From the NCBI RefSeq assembly GCF_020829685.1, contig NZ_JAIVFR010000553.1, positions 1 through 5,112 of the forward strand: a stretch of 5,112 nucleotides of DNA, in the 5' to 3' direction. The DNA is from Nostoc sp. CHAB 5715 (GTDB taxonomy: Bacteria; Cyanobacteriota; Cyanobacteriia; Cyanobacteriales; Nostocaceae). Positions within the stretch are counted from its first letter, which is position 1. The number at the start of each line of letters is the position of its first letter. Below are positions 1-5,112 of this stretch, one piece after another. The position numbers and the translations under genes were made by a program. The notes below the pieces were generated by a model. The model made no database searches. It saw nothing but the letters and a program-made list of their open reading frames with translations, and was not told the DNA's origin.

Positions 1-188
1 AATATTTTTGTAGCAACCTTGTTTGGCGTGATAGTTAATTGTAAGTAGGTTGTTGAGGCTAAAATCATAGTAATTGAGCCAGTTGCAACAGCGATCGCAC
101 AATCAAACATCGGGTTGAGGTGATTTACCTCTAAACTGAGTTGAGCAATTTCCAAAGCTTTTTGGTACAGTATTCTAGAAAATCCATA
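1..188 (-). other. Open frame running off the left edge, possible partial gene
   Basis: On the minus strand one frame stays open for 62 codons from a TGA at 191-189 to the window edge. The product begins YGFSRILYQKALEIAQLS and has a hydrophobic middle around MFDCAIAVATGSITMILAS. The first part looks helical, loosely TPR-like, but I do not recognise a family. The only ATG in frame is at 110-108, with no ribosome binding site at a good distance; a TTG lies at 155-153. A HIP1 site (91-98) falls inside and would encode Ala-Ile-Ala. An open stretch of this length can occur by chance. It could be the start or a remnant of a gene divergent from topA, or non-coding. Confidence 0.2.
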
Positions 189-208
189 TCACGAGAATAG
201 GCGATCGC
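91..208. repeat. Two HIP1 palindromes upstream of topA
   Basis: The exact octamer GCGATCGC occurs at 91-98 and 201-208. Two more copies lie inside genes, at 625-632 (topA) and 3349-3356 (polyketide synthase). HIP1 is known to be strongly over-represented in many cyanobacterial genomes. These sites are evidence of the taxon and not of a particular regulatory function here. Confidence 0.85.
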
Positions 209-255
209 TCATTGCAATTGCCAGTTTATTGCTCAAAATCTAGAACGCAGTTGCT

Positions 256-2421
256 ATGATAAAACGCCTGCTTGTGGTAGAATCTCCAGGAAAAGTCAAA
301 AAACTCAGTCAAATTCTGGGTTCGGATTGGAAAGTTCTAGCCAGTTGTGGCCATATCCGAGAACTCAGCAATGAAGGAGACGATTCCTTGGGCTTCGTCA
401 TGGACGGTAGTAATGTCCGGTGCAATTACGTTTTGCGTGACCAACGAGCGAAAGAAACAATTCAGAAGCTCAAGTCTGCGGTTCGGCAGGTTGATGAAGT
501 TGTCTTAGCAACTGACCCAGACCGGGAAGGTGAAACAATCGCTTGGCATCTCAAAGAAACGCTGGGTTTAAGGGAACCGAAACGAGTAATTTATACTGAG
601 ATTACAGCATCGGCGGTGCAGAGTGCGATCGCTAATCCTAGAAAGCTAGACCAAAATTTAATCGGTGCTGGGTTGTGCCGAGATTGCCTAGATAAGTTGG
701 TGGGTTATAAAGGTAGCCCTTTAGTTTGGGCGTTAAATAACGGCGCTAAGAGTGTTGGTAGAGTCCAAAGCGCGACACTGCACCTGATTTGTCAGCGAGA
801 AAACGAAATTCTGACTTTTGTCCCCCAAGATTACTGGAGTGTCTGGGTAGATTATGCTGAAGGATTTCGAGCTTTTTACAAAGGGACGGTCGATTCTGCA
901 AAAGATGCAGCAGAACAAGAAACTGAAACTCATGATGACGCGAAGGTAGGTAATAGTCCAGAAACACCGGAATCTAAACGTGTTCTTTCCGAAGCAGAGG
1001 CAACACGTTTAGTTGAAGAAGCACAGCGACATCCTCATCAGGTGATTCATTTTGAAGGAAAAATCGTCAACCGCCAGCCACCTCCACCATTTACAACTTC
1101 CAGCCTTCAGCAAGCAGCCGGTTCAAAGTTGAGGTTTGCTCCTGATAAAACTATGGTTGTTGCCCAAAAGCTGTATGAAGCAGGGCTAATAACATATATG
1201 CGAACAGACTCAGTAATGCTGAGTCCAGAATTTTGTGCCAGCGCCCGTAAATGGTTAGAGCAAAACGATCCGCAGAATGTACCGCCGCAAGTCGCCAAGC
1301 ATCGCAGTAGCAAATCGGCTCAAGAAGCACATGAAGCGATTCGTCCAACGGATGTGTTTCGCCCCTCAGTTCAATTGCGCTCTGAACTGCCTGATGATGA
1401 GTTTAATCTGTATGTGATGATCTGGAAACGGTCAATTGCTTCTCAGTGTCGTGCTGCTCAATTGCGTAAAACTTTGGTGATTACTCAGTCTGGTTCTTTA
1501 CTGTGGTCAGCGAGAGGGCAAGTGATTGAATTTTACGGTTATGCTCGGTACTGGAACAATCTCAGCAAGGATAGTGTTTTACCTTCATTACAACAGGGAC
1601 AAGCGCTGAAACTAGAAAATGCTGGACATGAAAAGAAGCAAACGCAGCCACCACCGCGTTATAGTGAACCAAAGTTGGTGCAATTGATGGAACGTAAAGG
1701 AATTGGTCGCCCAAGTACTTATGCTCCTACTGTTGCTACCTTAAAAAAACGAAATTATGTTGAGTTGAAAAAAGACCATCTGCAACCGACAGCGTTAGGG
1801 TTAGAAGTTGATGCGTTTTTACTCAAAGCACTGCCGGATTTACTAGAGGCGGAATTCACAGCAAAAATGGAAGATGCCCTTGATGCCATTTCCGAAGGAA
1901 AAAACTCTTGGCAGCATTATTTAACTAGTTGGAATCAGAATTACTTTGTACCAGCACTTTCCAAAGCTAAAACTGTAGTTGCGAGTTCCTCAACAGGTAA
2001 AGCTAATGTGATAACTGAGCGCAAATATGAAACTTCCAAAACGCGATGCCCTGAATGCAAAAATTTTCTCTCTAAAATTCCGAGTAGTAAGGTCAAAAAG
2101 AAATATTTCCTCAAATGTACAAAAGGTTGTGAAAATGTCGTGCTATTTTGGAGCGACTTTAACAAAACTTGGCAGCCACCACAAACTAAAGCAGTCCAGA
2201 CTGAAAATCAACAAAAGCCTCCCGTGAAGATGACGGCATATCCCTGCCCAGTATGTAAGAAACCTCTAGAGGAGTACAGTTATATCAAAGAGGGGCAGAG
2301 TAAGACAATGTTGCGATGTTGTGATCCACAATCCCGTAAGGATACCAAACATAAAGATGTAGCTTATTTCAGTACGCAAAAAGGGTGGTGGAGTCCTAAG
2401 TTTGGGGAGTTAAATTGTTAG
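256..2421 (+). CDS. topA: Type IA DNA topoisomerase (topoisomerase I)
   Basis: Cytoplasmic enzyme that relaxes negatively supercoiled DNA by cutting one strand through a 5'-phosphotyrosine and passing the other strand through the break. The 721-residue product starts with the Toprim domain: VVESPGK with Glu9 and Lys13, then DPDREGE with Asp87, Asp89 and Glu91, the Mg2+ acidic cluster. GRVQSATL is at 168-175. The catalytic tyrosine is Tyr314 in GLITYMRTDS, with Arg316 beside it. HEAIRPTD (359-366) and GIGRPSTYA (482-490) are further family motifs. Residues about 211-243 form a hydrophilic, acidic stretch. The C-terminus carries two zinc-ribbon-like cysteine groups: Cys598, Cys601, Cys621, Cys625, and Cys664, Cys667, Cys688, Cys689. 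An in-frame TAG at 241-243 makes ATG 256 the first possible start; no clear Shine-Dalgarno precedes it. All catalytic residues are present, so it should be active. From memory, the main cyanobacterial enzyme is longer, so this may be a second, shorter paralogue. Confidence 0.96.
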   Translation: MIKRLLVVESPGKVKKLSQILGSDWKVLASCGHIRELSNEGDDSLGFVMDGSNVRCNYVLRDQRAKETIQKLKSAVRQVDEVVLATDPDREGETIAWHLKETLGLREPKRVIYTEITASAVQSAIANPRKLDQNLIGAGLCRDCLDKLVGYKGSPLVWALNNGAKSVGRVQSATLHLICQRENEILTFVPQDYWSVWVDYAEGFRAFYKGTVDSAKDAAEQETETHDDAKVGNSPETPESKRVLSEAEATRLVEEAQRHPHQVIHFEGKIVNRQPPPPFTTSSLQQAAGSKLRFAPDKTMVVAQKLYEAGLITYMRTDSVMLSPEFCASARKWLEQNDPQNVPPQVAKHRSSKSAQEAHEAIRPTDVFRPSVQLRSELPDDEFNLYVMIWKRSIASQCRAAQLRKTLVITQSGSLLWSARGQVIEFYGYARYWNNLSKDSVLPSLQQGQALKLENAGHEKKQTQPPPRYSEPKLVQLMERKGIGRPSTYAPTVATLKKRNYVELKKDHLQPTALGLEVDAFLLKALPDLLEAEFTAKMEDALDAISEGKNSWQHYLTSWNQNYFVPALSKAKTVVASSSTGKANVITERKYETSKTRCPECKNFLSKIPSSKVKKKYFLKCTKGCENVVLFWSDFNKTWQPPQTKAVQTENQQKPPVKMTAYPCPVCKKPLEEYSYIKEGQSKTMLRCCDPQSRKDTKHKDVAYFSTQKGWWSPKFGELNC

Positions 2422-2440
2422 GTTCTACGACTGATTGCGA

Positions 2441-2533
2441 TTACAAATTTTTGTAGACTTCACCATCATTTCGCTTACCAACACGAAAAACATCAATCAA
2501 TTTGCTTTCTTCATCAATCGTGTAGAGAATTCT
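2441..2533 (-). pseudogene. C-terminal fragment of a RelE/ParE-family toxin
   Basis: The minus strand from 2533 down to a TAA at 2443-2441 reads RILYTIDEESKLIDV, then FRVGKRNDGEVYKNL, then stop. This resembles the end of RelE/ParE-superfamily toxins of type II toxin-antitoxin systems, which finish with a strand like 'YRILYxID', an 'RVGxR' turn and a final 'EVY'. Only about 30 codons remain. The frame stays open back to a TGA at 2581-2579, but residues upstream of position 2533 (VQKGLRRFLRKSC) are encoded by an element-like junction and by ketoreductase DNA read in another frame. No N-terminal half and no antitoxin gene are in the window, so this is a dead remnant. Family assignment is by eye from a short segment. 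Confidence 0.6.
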
Positions 2534-2552
2534 ACAGGACTTACGCAAAAAT
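2534..2552. mobile_element. Possible mobile-element end or excision scar
   Basis: AGGACTTACGCA (2536-2547) followed by an A run sits exactly between the toxin fragment and the ketoreductase fragment, and neither protein family explains it. Read on the minus strand it is TGCGTAAGTCCT, a motif I associate with ends of cyanobacterial insertion sequences and their non-autonomous derivatives. No matching second end, transposase or target duplication is visible, so only one end or a scar is left. The assignment rests on memory of the motif. Confidence 0.4.
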
Positions 2553-2615
2553 CGCCGTAATCCCTTTTGCACCGCCGCTCACGACAAAGACAGATGATGG
2601 GGCTGTTTGTATCAT
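2541..2615 (-). pseudogene. Truncated start of a PfaA-type ketoreductase catalytic domain
   Basis: From ATG 2615-2613 the minus strand encodes MIQTAPSSVFVVSGGAKG, then ITAIFA and a TAA at 2543-2541. SVFVVSGGAKGITA is the first beta strand and glycine-rich NADPH-binding turn of the catalytic ketoreductase subdomain in PfaA/HglE-type synthases. In that family it follows closely after the GRVTL segment that ends the neighbouring synthase frame at 2913. It lies in the same reading phase as that synthase, separated by 294 bases with several stops. GAGG four bases before the ATG could serve as a ribosome binding site. Homology ends near Ala at 2555-2553; the active-site Ser-Tyr region is absent, so no enzyme can be made from this piece. 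It is either the displaced rest of the synthase gene or the stub of a once separate ketoreductase gene. Confidence 0.72.
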
Positions 2616-2651
2616 AAATCCTCGTAAATATTTGCATAAATTGGTTTTTTT

Positions 2652-2680
2652 TTATTAGTCAGCTGAGTGCTGACTAATAA
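2652..2680. repeat. Perfect 12-bp hairpin after a T9 run
   Basis: TTATTAGTCAGC (2652-2663) pairs fully with GCTGACTAATAA (2669-2680) around the 5-base loop TGAGT. Nine T (2645-2653) run into its left edge. On neither strand does a T run follow the stem, so it is not a classical intrinsic terminator. It could still slow or end transcription, or protect 3' ends, between the two convergent genes. The GAGTGCTGA core resembles dispersed repeats of Nostocales. Confidence 0.65.
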
Positions 2681-2689
2681 GTACTTATT
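2676..2689. repeat. 14-bp perfect palindrome
   Basis: AATAAGTACTTATT reads the same on both strands and shares five bases with the right arm of the neighbouring hairpin, so the two structures would exclude each other. A protein binding site is possible, but there is no promoter nearby to regulate. Confidence 0.5.
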
Positions 2690-2723
2690 TCCTGATGGGA
2701 GAAGATTTAATTCTTTTTACGAA

Positions 2724-2750
2724 CCGCCAAGAACGCCAAGGACGCCAAGG
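2724..2750. repeat. Three tandem 9-bp repeats (ACGCCAAGG)
   Basis: The units CCGCCAAGA, ACGCCAAGG and ACGCCAAGG are directly adjacent. Arrays of this type are common in intergenic regions of filamentous cyanobacteria. They produce a spurious plus-strand frame rich in Arg-Thr-Pro. Confidence 0.75.
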
Positions 2751-2757
2751 AGGAAGA

Positions 2758-2873
2758 GGGAGCATCCTAATTTTTTTCAAACACGAAACACAAAGCTTTC
2801 GTTAAAGTTCTGCGTCCCTCTGCGTGAACCTCTGCGCTCCTTTGCGTTTAAAAATAAAATCAAAGATGCTCCC
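2758..2873. repeat. Foldback segment bounded by 9-bp inverted repeats
   Basis: GGGAGCATC (2758-2766) is the exact reverse complement of GATGCTCCC (2865-2873). GGAGGAAGA occurs as a direct copy next to each end, at 2749-2757 and 2874-2882. Between the arms lie a T-rich tract and the TGCG repeat cluster. The shape, 116 bp with inverted ends and 9-bp flanking direct copies, resembles a small non-autonomous element with a target duplication, though such matches in repeat-rich DNA can arise by chance. Confidence 0.4.
2809..2848. repeat. TCTGCGT-type short repeat cluster
   Basis: TGCG recurs at 2811, 2821, 2833 and 2843, spaced 10, 12 and 10 bases, in pieces such as CTCTGCGTGAAC, CTCTGCGCTCC and TTTGCGTTT. 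Read on the minus strand this is the familiar 'GCAAAGG...GCAGAGG' intergenic repeat of Nostoc-type genomes. No coding function is supported. Confidence 0.65.
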
Positions 2874-2909
2874 GGAGGAAGAAGAGGTAATTTTGTAGTG
2901 AGAAGGGAT

Positions 2910-5112
2910 TTAATCGGCGAGAATGGTAACTCGTCCTTGTGAGCCGTAGCCAACTTCACTTATATAAAGGTTGGGGTCGTGAAGTTCGGCGATGATGTTT
3001 TTTACTGACTGTTTAGCATCAAGTCTGGGGCTTAGGTCGATCGCACGAGTAAATACTTTTGGCCATTCCCATCTCAGAGTCTTGGTTAATCCAAATAAAC
3101 CAGCACCGATCGCACCAAAGTTAACTTTGTACTCTAACCCAAAGGCTCCATCGAGATGAGCTACTGTGCAGAAACAACTACGTCCATGCTTTGCAGCTTC
3201 GTTGAGGGAAGGTTTAAGGTGTTTCGCCATCAAAAATACGTGCTTGACGATCGCCTTTTCTTGTTCGTTATAAGAAATACTTCCGGTATGATTGCTTACA
3301 AACATCGGATGTAGGTGGATGAAGGCCCCAATCGCTCCGCAGTGAGATGCGATCGCTTGCAATTGTTGTTGAAGATGTTCTTCACTTAAGTTTGCCAAGG
3401 TGACGCGGGTTACTCCTGTGGGTAAGGGCGCTTGTTGAGCGATGAGCGATTGGGGGAAGCTGATAACTACTACTTTCCAGCCTTTCTTGATTAGGGATTC
3501 GGTTAATTTATAGGTGGTGAGGGAACCATCATCGGTGATTAAACCGATGTGTCCCTCTGGTAACGTGAAATCCAAATAGTCTGGCTCTGGTAAGCTTCTG
3601 AGTTTGACTGGATGGCGCTGGATATTATGCTCTAATTCCGGTGGTTGTTGGACAAACTCAGGTTCAGACTTTTTTTTTTCACCTCCAGCCAACTGCTGTA
3701 GGTAATCGACTATTTGACCGATGGTGCGGAGTTCTCCGAGTTCTTCGATATTTGGCTTGGGTAAGTTGGGGTACATCTCTTGTAGCGCCCCTAAGATTTC
3801 CACCCGTTTGATGGAATCAATTCCTAAATCCGCCTCCATGTCCATGTCCATTTCCAGCATCTCGACTGGGTAGCCGGTCTTATCGCTGGTGATGGCTAAG
3901 AGGTTTTTATCCAAGTCAACAATATCGATGGTTGCACCAGATACAGGTGCAGCAGTTGCGGGTGCTGGTTCTGGGGTGAATGCAACAACTTCGTTGACTG
4001 GGGGTGAGCTAATTTTGACTACAACCTCGGCTTGGGGTTCTACTACTGGGACAGGTGGCTCTACTGTCTCGACAGTTGCGAAATGCGGTGTGGGAAGTAG
4101 AGACGCGATTGATCGCGTCTCGATTGATAGCATCTCGATTGATCGCGTCTCTGGGGATACAGGAGTTTCAACTACAGGCTCTACAGCAGGCGGCAGAGGT
4201 TCTTGGGTAACATTTAAGCCATTTTTAGCTACAGGCTCAGTTACAGGCAAAGGCTGGCTTTCTACTATCTTGGTAGTAGCAGGTACTGGTGTATCACTAA
4301 CAGTTGTTTCTGTTGTGAACGGAGTGAAATTACTTAGTTTCTCTGTTAGTTGAGTTGCTCCCTCACCAGAGATGATTTGAGAATATTCTTGCTGTATGAG
4401 TTGGAAAAAGTTTTTGGTATATTCCAACTGCTCTTGGAGATATTGCTCATGGATGCGTAGGGTTTCACCTTGTTGGGAGTGAAACTGCATCATGCTGCGC
4501 TCTAGGCTTTCCATGACAACTAGCTTCATTTTGGCAGTTTCGACTGTTGATTTACTTTCACTCAACAAAGAATTCTGCTGCTGCATCAGTTGGAAAAACG
4601 CTTTAGCGTATTCCATTTGATGGTTGAGATAAGTACCGTGAACTTGTAAATTCTCGGCTTGATTTTCCTGAAACTGTGTCAGGAGGTATTCTAAACTTTC
4701 TAAAAGTTGTTGGTAATTTGTAAGTTTTTCTGGCGTTGGTTGCATCTTAGATTCCTGGGCTGGTTGTGAAAGGGTCACAGGATTCATTTGTTGCTCTGTT
4801 TGGGTGATGACACCGTTCATTGTTGGGGTGGATTTTTTATGTCCGTTAGTCTCGATCGCTGCGAGAGTTGGAGTCACACCTGGGCTGCTAAATAAAGGAG
4901 CCGCATCAGAATATTCGGGGGTGGGTAATGTGACTTTATGCCCATCCTGCAAAGCTAGAGCGAAGGCATTTTTCGTTTTTTCGGATCTGTAGTTGATGCC
5001 GTTTAAACGGACATTTAACGCTTTCTTCGTCTCAATTGGGGGTATAGTTTGGGGAAGTTGGTAAGGATCGAGGTTATTCAAAGCCAGACCAATTACCCGC
5101 AACTGCACAACT
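2910..5112 (-). CDS. PfaA/HglE-type iterative polyketide synthase, C-terminal part (ACP and partial KR)
   Basis: The frame enters from the right edge and stops at TAA 2912-2910, giving about 733 residues; numbering here starts from the GTG at 5108, which is an internal codon. Residues 1-60 match the linker after the acyltransferase in this family (ALNVRLNGINYRSEKTKNAF). A helical, Gln-rich region with a two-fold repeat follows (136-243), then a Pro/Thr/Val-rich linker (262-392). One acyl carrier domain covers about 393-472, with the phosphopantetheine serine Ser432 in LGIDSIKRVEIL. After an EKKK linker comes the structural subdomain of the ketoreductase (518-729: GLITDDGS, FIHLHP, VKHVFLMAKHLKPSLNEAA, HLDGAFGL, GRVTI). 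The NADPH-binding and catalytic half is absent; its first codons survive as a fragment at 2541-2615. PUFA synthases usually carry several tandem carrier domains, so the single one favours a HglE-like enzyme making heterocyst glycolipid chains, which is an inference. A ketosynthase and acyltransferase are expected upstream, outside the window. Confidence 0.9.
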   Translation of the reverse strand, partial: VVQLRVIGLALNNLDPYQLPQTIPPIETKKALNVRLNGINYRSEKTKNAFALALQDGHKVTLPTPEYSDAAPLFSSPGVTPTLAAIETNGHKKSTPTMNGVITQTEQQMNPVTLSQPAQESKMQPTPEKLTNYQQLLESLEYLLTQFQENQAENLQVHGTYLNHQMEYAKAFFQLMQQQNSLLSESKSTVETAKMKLVVMESLERSMMQFHSQQGETLRIHEQYLQEQLEYTKNFFQLIQQEYSQIISGEGATQLTEKLSNFTPFTTETTVSDTPVPATTKIVESQPLPVTEPVAKNGLNVTQEPLPPAVEPVVETPVSPETRSIEMLSIETRSIASLLPTPHFATVETVEPPVPVVEPQAEVVVKISSPPVNEVVAFTPEPAPATAAPVSGATIDIVDLDKNLLAITSDKTGYPVEMLEMDMDMEADLGIDSIKRVEILGALQEMYPNLPKPNIEELGELRTIGQIVDYLQQLAGGEKKKSEPEFVQQPPELEHNIQRHPVKLRSLPEPDYLDFTLPEGHIGLITDDGSLTTYKLTESLIKKGWKVVVISFPQSLIAQQAPLPTGVTRVTLANLSEEHLQQQLQAIASHCGAIGAFIHLHPMFVSNHTGSISYNEQEKAIVKHVFLMAKHLKPSLNEAAKHGRSCFCTVAHLDGAFGLEYKVNFGAIGAGLFGLTKTLRWEWPKVFTRAIDLSPRLDAKQSVKNIIAELHDPNLYISEVGYGSQGRVTILAD
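3670..3679 (-). repeat. A10 homopolymer in the synthase coding strand
   Basis: Ten consecutive A on the coding (minus) strand encode part of Glu477 and Lys478-480, in the linker between carrier domain and ketoreductase. One extra A gives Val and then TGA at once; one fewer A reaches TAG after about a dozen codons. Either slip would end the product just after the carrier domain. Confidence 0.9.
4100..4151. repeat. In-frame array of three 15-bp repeats with a 10-bp hairpin
   Basis: On the plus strand GATTGATCGCGTCTC (4107-4121), GATTGATAGCATCTC (4122-4136) and GATTGATCGCGTCTC (4137-4151) are adjacent. They encode ETRSI-EMLSI-ETRSI (residues 320-334) in the flexible linker of the synthase. GAGACGCGAT (4100-4109) pairs with ATCGCGTCTC (4112-4121) over a 2-base loop. 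GAGACGCGAT...ATCGCGTCTC resembles a dispersed hairpin repeat of Nostoc genomes, which suggests a repeat element captured in frame. Confidence 0.85.
4380..4703 (-). repeat. Two-fold repeat of a helical segment in the synthase linker
   Basis: Residues 136-180 and 199-243 align without gaps at an offset of 63 residues and are identical at about half of the positions. The shared pattern is ESLE....QF...Q.E.L..H..YL..Q.EY.K.FFQL.QQ. The spacing of Leu, Tyr and Phe suggests amphipathic helices or a coiled coil, possibly for dimerisation or docking of a partner protein. Similar 'HEQYL..Q.EY' segments occur in related synthases, from memory. The coding DNA has diverged enough that this is an old duplication. 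Confidence 0.75.

Larger units (their letters stand above)
2422..2909. other. Gap without an intact gene: gene debris and repeats
   Basis: This 488-base stretch lies between two convergent genes. From left to right it holds a C-terminal toxin fragment (minus strand), a mobile-element-like junction, the first codons of a ketoreductase catalytic domain (minus strand), a T9 run with a 12-bp hairpin and an overlapping palindrome, and two families of short G/C-rich repeats inside a region bounded by 9-bp inverted repeats. I see no tRNA or other structured RNA gene. Neither convergent gene has a textbook hairpin-plus-U-run terminator here. Confidence 0.75.

Noticed and set aside
117..131. GAGGT-GATTT-ACCTC inverted repeat upstream of topA as an operator
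   Set aside because: Five-base arms are expected by chance, and no promoter could be placed next to it with confidence.
2442..2455. TACAAA/TTTGTA hairpin just after topA as its terminator
   Set aside because: Only six weak A/T-rich pairs with a 2-base loop and no U run after it; it falls inside the toxin fragment.
2724..2848. Repeats as a CRISPR array
   Set aside because: Units are 9-12 bases and adjacent or irregular, without conserved 25-40 base repeats or unique spacers.
2667..2942. Plus-strand 91-codon frame rich in Arg, Pro and Thr
   Set aside because: It runs through the hairpin, the ACGCCAAGG array and the TGCG repeat cluster and then into the synthase 3' end; its composition comes from the repeats.
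3889..4353. Plus-strand 154-codon frame rich in Gly, Ser, Thr and Val
   Set aside because: It is antisense to the Pro/Thr/Val-rich linker of the synthase, whose codon composition avoids stops on the other strand. The synthase frame is clearly the real one.
4804..4992. Plus-strand 62-codon frame opposite the synthase
   Set aside because: Antisense shadow of the post-acyltransferase linker with no recognisable motif.
5106..5108. GTG as start of the minus-strand synthase
   Set aside because: The frame continues to the window edge, and the sequence after it is internal post-acyltransferase linker, so the true start lies outside.

Overview
The window looks like chromosomal DNA of a filamentous, probably heterocyst-forming cyanobacterium (Nostoc/Anabaena/Calothrix type). 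The evidence is four exact copies of the octamer GCGATCGC (HIP1) in 5.1 kb, intergenic DNA made of the short G/C-rich repeats common in Nostocales, a cyanobacterial-type topoisomerase, and a PfaA/HglE-type polyketide synthase of the kind that makes heterocyst glycolipids. Genus and replicon cannot be decided from this window.

Layout, left to right. Positions 1-255 hold no confirmed gene; a frame open on the minus strand runs off the left edge. A complete type IA DNA topoisomerase gene (topA family, 721 aa, plus strand) fills 256-2421. From 2422 to 2909 there is no intact gene, but the stretch is a mosaic of gene debris and repeats. From 2910 to the right edge, on the minus strand, is the C-terminal 733 or so residues of a large type I polyketide synthase; its ketosynthase and acyltransferase part would lie beyond the right edge. 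topA and the synthase are convergent, and nothing suggests they share a function.

The main observation is in the 2422-2909 gap. The synthase reading frame stops directly after the non-catalytic (structural) half of its ketoreductase. About 300 bases further downstream on the same strand, after repeats and stop codons, the start of the catalytic half reappears: residues SSVFVVSGGAKGITA, the NADPH-binding motif of PfaA-type ketoreductases. It has an ATG and a GAGG in front of it, but breaks off about 20 codons in. The break lies at an AGGACTTACGCA sequence resembling ends of cyanobacterial mobile elements, and directly beyond it is the C-terminal piece of a RelE/ParE-family toxin gene. The simplest reading is that mobile-element insertion and deletion removed the ketoreductase catalytic domain and most of the toxin gene, leaving a synthase with KS-AT-ACP and half a KR. 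The alternative is an ancestral split of the ketoreductase into its own gene, which was later truncated.

Within the synthase itself, three further features deserve attention: a duplicated helical segment before the single acyl carrier domain, an in-frame array of three 15-bp repeats that forms a hairpin, and a run of ten A between the carrier domain and the ketoreductase where slippage would end the protein just after the carrier domain.
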